A DNA stretch of 8,392 nucleotides from Terriglobales bacterium (GTDB lineage: Bacteria > Acidobacteriota > Terriglobia > Terriglobales > Acidobacteriaceae). Position 1 is the stretch's first letter, and every line of letters begins with the position of its first letter. This document shows positions 3,957 through 8,392 of the stretch, piece after piece. The position numbers were made by a program, and so were the translations under genes. The DNA is taken from positions 1 to 8,392 of the forward strand of contig JAATFE010000318.1 in the NCBI GenBank assembly GCA_015655365.1. Reading direction: 5' to 3'. The notes beneath the pieces were generated by a model that did not search any database, was not told the origin of the DNA, and saw only the letters and a program-made list of their open reading frames with translations.

Positions 3957-6152
3957 TTATTCGGCAGGCTTGAGATACTCCTCGAAGTGAGCCAGGATGC
4001 GGTTGTAGAGGTGGGTGCGGACATCCGGGCCGGAGATGGAGTGGGTTTTGCGCGGATAGAGCTGCAGGTCGTAGGGAATGCCGGCTTCGATGAGGCGCTG
4101 CATGTACTGGATCGAGTTTTCCATGTGTACGTTGTCGTCGCCGGTGCCATGGACCAGGAGCAGACGGCCCTTGAGTTTGGGCGCTGAGTTGACCACCGAG
4201 AAATCCTTGTAACCCGAAGGAAACTCCGCGGGCTCGCTCATGTAGCGTTCGGTGTAGGCCGAGTCGTAGTTGCGCCAGTCGGTGACCGGGGCAACCGAGA
4301 CACCGGCACTGAAGCGGTCGGAGTGGGAGAGGGCGTAGAGGGTGAAGGTGCCGCCCCAGCTCCAGCCCCACCAGCCCTGGCGCTCGTTGTCCAGTTGGGG
4401 GAACTTGGCCAGCGCGGCATCGGCCACGGTGAGCTGGTCCTCGAACTGCACCGGGCCGAAGTTATGATAGGCGGCCTGGGCAAAGGCGCGGCCACGATTG
4501 CCCATGCCGCGGTTGTCGGCGTGGAGCACGGCATAGCCATGCTGGACCAGCAGCTCGTCGAAGAGCAGACCGTCGGCCCAGCGGTTGAGCACGGTGGGCT
4601 TGCCGGGACCTCCATAGGGATTCACGATCAGCGGCACGCTGCCCTTGGGCGCGTCCTCGGGCAACAGCAGCGTGGCATAGAGCGTGGTGCCGTCGTGGGC
4701 CTTGACTTCAAATTGCTGGGGAGCGCGCAGGCGGTAAGGCTCCAGGGCGCGGGTCTGCCAAAAGACGTTGCACTTGCCGGCGGCCTGGCAGAGGCGCAGG
4801 GTAGGCGGATCGAGGCGCGTGGAGTGCTTGTCGACAAAGGCGCTGCCCGTGGGCGCGAAGTTACCTTCATGGTTGCCGTCCCCCTCGCTCAACTGCTTGC
4901 GCTCGCCGTCGAAGGTGACCTGCCAGATCTGCTGCTCCAACGGGTTGCCCTCGCTGGAGACGTAGTCGATAAGTTTGGCGGCGTGATCGACGCGCAGGAC
5001 GTCGCCCACCTCGAATTCGCCCTTGGTCAGTTGCCGCTCGAACTTGGCCATGCCGGGGTTGGCCTCGTCGTAGCTGTAGAGATAGAGATGGTTGTGGCCG
5101 TCGGTCCAGTTGGTGAGAACGATGGAGCCGTGGCCCACGTACACGTCGTATTTGTCGTCGAAGAAAGTGTCGTCGGCGAGTTCGAGGGCGGGACGAGACT
5201 GCCCGCTGGAGGCATCGGCAAAGTAAAGGTTGCGGTGCTTTTGATCGCGGGTGACGGTCTCGATCCACAGGGTCTTGTGGTCCGCCCAGCCGAAGCGGGG
5301 AATGTAGTCCTGGCCCGCCTGGAAGGGAAGTTTGACCCAGATCGTTTTGCCTCCCTGGGCGCTGACGACGCCTACCCGGACGTCGGGATTAGGGTCGCCG
5401 GGCTGCGGGTAGCGTTGCAGATCGACCGTGGAGTGGGTGGTAATCCAGTCGGTGAGGGGATAGAGAGGCACCTGGGACTCGTTGGTCTGGAGATAGGCGA
5501 GACTCTTCGAGTCTGGCGACCAGAAGTAGTTGCTACGCGCCTCCAGTTCCTCGAGGTAGAGCCAATCCACCTCGCCGTTGAGGATGGAGTGGGTGTTGGG
5601 CGCGGGGGCAACGACGGCCATGGGGCTGCCCGGGTCCTTGAGCCGGATCACGGCAAGGCTGTGTTCGCGCACGAAGGAGACGAACTCGCCGTTGGGCGAG
5701 AACTTGGGGTCGTCGCCGGCCGCCGCGCCGGTGAAGCCGACCTGGAGTCCGATGCCGTTGTGGAGGTCGTACAACCAGAGGCGGCCGTTGGCGTCGAAGA
5801 GCAGGTGCGCGGAGTCTGGCGCCCAGACGTAGTTGGCCATCTTGTAGCGGTCGCGATGGTCGCGGTCCGTCTCCGAACCGGCCGAGCCGGAAATGGAGGC
5901 CAGCTTAGCGCGGCTCACCAGCACGTGGGGCTTGCCGGAGTTGAGATCGAGATCGACCAGTTCGCCGCCATCCTCATAGGTGACGTGCTTGCCATCCGGC
6001 GACCAGGTGATGCCGTCCGGCGGGTTGCCGATGAGGGGGCCGTGGGCGTAAATCGCCTCGACGGTGAGTTGCTTCTGCGGGGGCTGGGCGGCCAGGGGGA
6101 CAGTGGCGAAGAGCAAAACGACAAAGGCCGAGAAGAAGAGAGTGCGGGGCAA
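3957..6152 (-). CDS. Secreted S9 family peptidase, dipeptidyl peptidase IV-like
   Basis: A 731-residue serine peptidase that probably removes N-terminal dipeptides from peptides outside the cytoplasm. A signal peptide covers residues 1-23 (RTLFFSAFVVLLFATVPLAA-Q). An N-terminal beta-propeller (about 45-470) has repeated WSPDG-like blades and DWLYLEELEAR, whose Glu201-Glu202 match the DPP-IV pair that holds the substrate amino terminus. The C-terminal alpha/beta-hydrolase domain has NPYGGPG (Tyr513, oxyanion hole), the nucleophile motif GWSWGG (Ser598), HGTGDDNVH (Asp672) and KTHSI (His704), a complete catalytic triad. Length fits the DPP-IV group. I chose TTG at 6152 because GGAGG lies 8 nt upstream and the signal peptide then starts at once. 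The longer ATG start at 6245 would put 31 polar residues before the signal peptide. It is divergent from the DUF2252 gene, with no operon partner visible. Confidence 0.94.
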   Translation of the reverse strand: MPRTLFFSAFVVLLFATVPLAAQPPQKQLTVEAIYAHGPLIGNPPDGITWSPDGKHVTYEDGGELVDLDLNSGKPHVLVSRAKLASISGSAGSETDRDHRDRYKMANYVWAPDSAHLLFDANGRLWLYDLHNGIGLQVGFTGAAAGDDPKFSPNGEFVSFVREHSLAVIRLKDPGSPMAVVAPAPNTHSILNGEVDWLYLEELEARSNYFWSPDSKSLAYLQTNESQVPLYPLTDWITTHSTVDLQRYPQPGDPNPDVRVGVVSAQGGKTIWVKLPFQAGQDYIPRFGWADHKTLWIETVTRDQKHRNLYFADASSGQSRPALELADDTFFDDKYDVYVGHGSIVLTNWTDGHNHLYLYSYDEANPGMAKFERQLTKGEFEVGDVLRVDHAAKLIDYVSSEGNPLEQQIWQVTFDGERKQLSEGDGNHEGNFAPTGSAFVDKHSTRLDPPTLRLCQAAGKCNVFWQTRALEPYRLRAPQQFEVKAHDGTTLYATLLLPEDAPKGSVPLIVNPYGGPGKPTVLNRWADGLLFDELLVQHGYAVLHADNRGMGNRGRAFAQAAYHNFGPVQFEDQLTVADAALAKFPQLDNERQGWWGWSWGGTFTLYALSHSDRFSAGVSVAPVTDWRNYDSAYTERYMSEPAEFPSGYKDFSVVNSAPKLKGRLLLVHGTGDDNVHMENSIQYMQRLIEAGIPYDLQLYPRKTHSISGPDVRTHLYNRILAHFEEYLKPAE

Positions 6153-6160
6153 GGGGAATT

Positions 6161-6165
6161 CCTCC
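6161..6165 (-). promoter_or_regulatory. Ribosome binding site that fixes the peptidase TTG start
   Basis: On the minus strand GGAGG is followed by AATTCCCC and then TTG (6152-6150), an 8-nt spacer. It lies inside the longer ATG-initiated frame, which has no comparable site, and so supports the TTG start. Confidence 0.75.
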
Positions 6166-6253
6166 GGAAAGGGAGCCCTGCCGTGCGATTCCGGTTGTGG
6201 CAAGCAGGCGCGGGGCTTCCAGCCAAAAGTGTAACGCACGAGCATTGCAGGGG

Positions 6254-6282
6254 TTGCGCCGCGCAGGCAGAGCGCGTATCTT
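6254..6282 (+). promoter_or_regulatory. Weak candidate promoter abutting the DUF2252 gene
   Basis: TTGCGC (6254-6259) and TATCTT (6277-6282) each match 4 of 6 sigma-70 consensus bases and are 17 nt apart. Transcription would begin near 6289, only a few bases before the ATG at 6292. This fits the absence of a clear ribosome binding site there, but the motif is weak. Confidence 0.3.
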
Positions 6283-6291
6283 GCGGGCTAT

Positions 6292-7608
6292 ATGCATTGG
6301 ACAACTCCGGACGAACGCAATATTCTGGGCCAGGCGCGCCGCAAACAGGTGGGCCGCCAGCAACACAGCGAATTCAACCCCAAGGCGCGGACGACGTCCC
6401 CTCTGATTCTCCTGGAGCGGTCGATGAAGGGGCGCGTGCCGGCGCTCATCAAGCTCAAGTACCAGATGATGGCGGAGACGCCGTTCGCCTACTTCCGTGG
6501 GGCAGTGGCGGTGATGGCGGCGGATTTGGCCGTGCTGCCCAGTCCGGGGATTATGAGCCAGCTCTGCGGCGACGCGCATGTGCGCAACCTGGGTGCCTAT
6601 GCCGCGCCGGACGGACGGCTGGTCTTCGACATCAACGACTTCGACGAGACGATCCGTGGGCCGTTCGAGTGGGACTTGAAGCGCATGGCTGCGTCGCTGG
6701 TGCTGGCGGGGCGTGCCTCGGGGCATAAGGAATCGACAGCGCGCGAGACCGTGGAACGGTGCATCGAGCGCTATGCCGCGCAGATGCGCATTTTTGCCGC
6801 GATGCCCAGCGTGGAGGTGGCTCGCTTTGCGGTGCACCGGATGAACGAGGCGGAGCCGGTGCGCGACGCGCTGGCAAAGGCGGAACGGGCGACGCCGCAG
6901 CACACACTGGAGCAGCTTACCGAGGTCGTGCCGGGCGAGCCAGGAGAGCCGCGATGCTTCAAGGAACAAAAGCCCATGTTGACACGCGTGACCGGGGCGC
7001 AGGAGCGGGCCGTGCTGGCCTCACTGGGGCCGTACCAGGAGATGCTGGAGCCGCAGCGACAGCACCTGTTGTCGCTTTACCGGCCCCAGGGTGTGGCCTT
7101 CAAGGTGGTGGGAACAGGCTCGGTGGGGCTGCGCGACTACTGTGTGTACTTCGAGGGCAATGGGCCGAAAGATCCGCTGTTTTTGCAGATCAAAGAGGAG
7201 CCGGCTTCAACCTACGCACCCTATCTTCCCGATGCGCAGTCCGCACGCCACAACGGCCAGAGGGTGGCAGAAGGGCAGCGGGCGATGCAGTTGCAGTCCG
7301 ACCCATTTTTGGGCTGGACGCACATGGGCGGGCGGCAATTCCTGGTGCGGCAGCTCAACGATCATAAGGGATCCATCGAACTGGAGGATCTGGCCGGGGG
7401 CGGATTGCAGGCCTACGCCGAGGTCTGCGGCGAACTGCTGGCGCGGGGCCACGCCCGTTCCGGCGATCCGCTGGTTCTGGCCGGCTACCTGGGCTCAGGA
7501 GACGGCTTTGCCGCGGCGTGCGCCAAGTTCGGCGCGCTTTATGCGGACCAGACAGAAAAGGACTGGCAGGAACTGAAGCGCTCCCGCAGGGTTGGAGCGA
7601 AGTCATAG
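6292..7608 (+). CDS. DUF2252 domain-containing protein (kinase-like motifs)
   Basis: A 438-residue cytoplasmic protein without signal peptide or membrane helix. It matches the DUF2252 pattern as I know it: an Arg/Lys-rich N-terminus, PFAYFRGAVAVMAADLA (64-80), CGDAHVRNLGAY (92-103), VFDINDFDET (111-120), then VVGTGSVGLRDYCVYFEG (272-289) and PLFLQIKEE (295-303). GDAHxxN and DFDE resemble the catalytic and metal-binding loops of aminoglycoside phosphotransferase-like kinases, and GTGSVG with Lys301 resembles a nucleotide-binding loop plus its lysine, but these come after the catalytic loop rather than before it. No substrate is known, so phosphotransfer is inference. The ATG at 6292 lacks a good ribosome binding site; the N-terminal motif fits the family length. 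The isomerase gene follows after 9 nt, suggesting co-transcription. Confidence 0.9.
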   Translation: MHWTTPDERNILGQARRKQVGRQQHSEFNPKARTTSPLILLERSMKGRVPALIKLKYQMMAETPFAYFRGAVAVMAADLAVLPSPGIMSQLCGDAHVRNLGAYAAPDGRLVFDINDFDETIRGPFEWDLKRMAASLVLAGRASGHKESTARETVERCIERYAAQMRIFAAMPSVEVARFAVHRMNEAEPVRDALAKAERATPQHTLEQLTEVVPGEPGEPRCFKEQKPMLTRVTGAQERAVLASLGPYQEMLEPQRQHLLSLYRPQGVAFKVVGTGSVGLRDYCVYFEGNGPKDPLFLQIKEEPASTYAPYLPDAQSARHNGQRVAEGQRAMQLQSDPFLGWTHMGGRQFLVRQLNDHKGSIELEDLAGGGLQAYAEVCGELLARGHARSGDPLVLAGYLGSGDGFAAACAKFGALYADQTEKDWQELKRSRRVGAKS

Positions 7609-7617
7609 GAGAATTGC

Positions 7618-8392
7618 ATGAATCGCCGTACTTTTGCAGGAACTTTAGCCACGGCTGCTATTGCGGCAGCACTTCCGCCGCTACCGGCAGGCGCTCGCGG
7701 TATTGTTGCTTCAACTCAACCGGGAGCCGTGCCGTTTCCGCTCTCCGTGATGCTGTGGACGGTCTTCAAAGACCTGCCCTTCGAAGAGCGGTTGGCCAAG
7801 GTGGCCGAGGCGGGCTATAACCAGGTGGAACTGGTGGGCGAGTATCGCGACTGGCAGGAGGCCGATTTTGCCCGCGCCAACGCCGCGCGCAAGCGTCTGG
7901 GTATCCGGTTCGACGCGACCGCAGGGATGAAGCACGGAGTAGGCGATCCAGGCGCACGCGAGGCATTTTTGGAGGAACTGAACGAGGCGCTGAAACCTAT
8001 GGAGACCTTGAGCTGCCCGGCGATGATTGTGCTCTCGGGCAATGTGGTTCCGGGGCTCGGGCGGGAGGCGCAGCATGAGAGCTGCGTCGAGACGCTGAAG
8101 CGGGCCGCGGCGCTGGTGGAGGGACGCAAGATCGACGGCCGGCCGGTACGGCTGCTGCTGGAGTGCATTCACGCAGCAGAGAATCCCAAATACTTCCTTA
8201 CTTCGGCGGCGGAGGCGATCGAGGTCGTCCGCGCGGTGAACCATCCCCAGATGCAATTTCTCTACGACATCTTCCACGAGCAGATGACGGAGGGCAACCT
8301 GATCGAGAAGCTGGACAAGCACATCGACGCGATTGGGCTGATCCACGTGGCCGACGTTCCGGGCCGCCATGAGCCGGGAACCGGCGAGATCA
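7618..8392 (+). CDS. Hydroxypyruvate isomerase-like TIM-barrel protein, Tat-exported (3' end outside window)
   Basis: The first 258 residues are visible. The N-terminus NRRTFAG followed by an Ala-rich hydrophobic stretch (about 8-20) looks like a twin-arginine signal, so a folded protein would be exported. The body is a xylose isomerase-like/AP-endonuclease-2 TIM barrel: SVMLWTVFKDLPFEERLAKV (43-62), VELVGEY (70-76), RLLLECIH (178-185; Glu182 a likely metal ligand), FLYDIFHEQ (214-222; Asp217), and IHVADVPGRHEPGTGEI (242-258; His243). The last block is characteristic of hydroxypyruvate isomerases, which interconvert hydroxypyruvate and tartronate semialdehyde; the next ligand and C-terminus lie beyond the edge. 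AGGAG overlaps the stop of the DUF2252 gene and precedes the ATG by 6 nt, so the two are probably co-transcribed. The true substrate of exported homologues is uncertain, so I give no gene symbol. Confidence 0.88.
   Translation, partial: MNRRTFAGTLATAAIAAALPPLPAGARGIVASTQPGAVPFPLSVMLWTVFKDLPFEERLAKVAEAGYNQVELVGEYRDWQEADFARANAARKRLGIRFDATAGMKHGVGDPGAREAFLEELNEALKPMETLSCPAMIVLSGNVVPGLGREAQHESCVETLKRAAALVEGRKIDGRPVRLLLECIHAAENPKYFLTSAAEAIEVVRAVNHPQMQFLYDIFHEQMTEGNLIEKLDKHIDAIGLIHVADVPGRHEPGTGEI

Noticed and set aside
4323..6728. 801-codon open frame on the plus strand, antisense to the peptidase
   Set aside because: It lies almost fully opposite a peptidase with intact catalytic motifs, has Val/Gly/Ala-rich low-complexity composition and no recognisable domain. 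Long antisense frames are expected in GC-rich genes.
5974..6969. 331-codon open frame on the minus strand over the intergenic region and DUF2252 gene
   Set aside because: It overlaps both the peptidase start and the DUF2252 coding region, is rich in Arg, His and Leu, and has no recognisable domain.
1..8392. CRISPR array, tRNA/rRNA, integrase, transposase, toxin-antitoxin or defence genes
   Set aside because: I saw no regularly spaced direct repeats, RNA gene signatures or proteins of these families in the window.

Overview
The window is GC-rich, ordinary bacterial chromosome with genes on both strands and short intergenic gaps. The gene set suggests an Acidobacteriota (Acidobacteriaceae/Terriglobia-like) chromosome: an ECF sigma factor followed by a one-pass membrane anti-sigma candidate and DUF4252-type secreted proteins, a stand-alone Y-family polymerase, a secreted DPP-IV-like peptidase, a Tat-exported TIM-barrel isomerase, and an intergenic hairpin of a type I associate from memory with acidobacterial genomes. 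There is no 16S or marker gene here, so the taxonomy is inference.

Layout. 1-1854 (minus strand) is a tight operon read right to left: ECF sigma factor, small membrane protein (probable anti-sigma), DUF4252-like exported protein, and a second DUF4252-like exported protein cut by the window edge. The genes overlap or are coupled (11-nt overlap, 12-nt gap, ATGA overlap), and an ECF-type promoter (CGAACTT/CGTA) lies just upstream, suggesting autoregulation. 1967-3229 (minus) is a Y-family translesion DNA polymerase, whose upstream region (3274-3334) is packed with perfect inverted repeats. 3495-3662 (plus) is a 55-residue, Cys-rich, single-pass membrane peptide with a strong ribosome binding site. 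3663-3956 is gene-free and carries a REP-like hairpin plus a decayed inverted relative. 3957-6152 (minus) is a secreted S9 (DPP-IV-like) peptidase starting at TTG. 6292-7608 and 7618-8392 (plus) are an apparent two-gene unit: a DUF2252 protein with kinase-like motifs in unusual order, and a Tat-signal hydroxypyruvate isomerase-like TIM-barrel protein that runs off the right edge.

The sigma operon forms one regulatory unit, probably an envelope-stress or signal-responsive switch whose outputs include the DUF4252 proteins. The other genes look functionally independent. I found no CRISPR array, phage, transposase, tRNA or rRNA, and no clear new multi-gene defence or mobile system. The least explained items are the structured region upstream of the polymerase, the Cys-rich small membrane peptide, and the permuted-looking kinase motifs of the DUF2252 protein.
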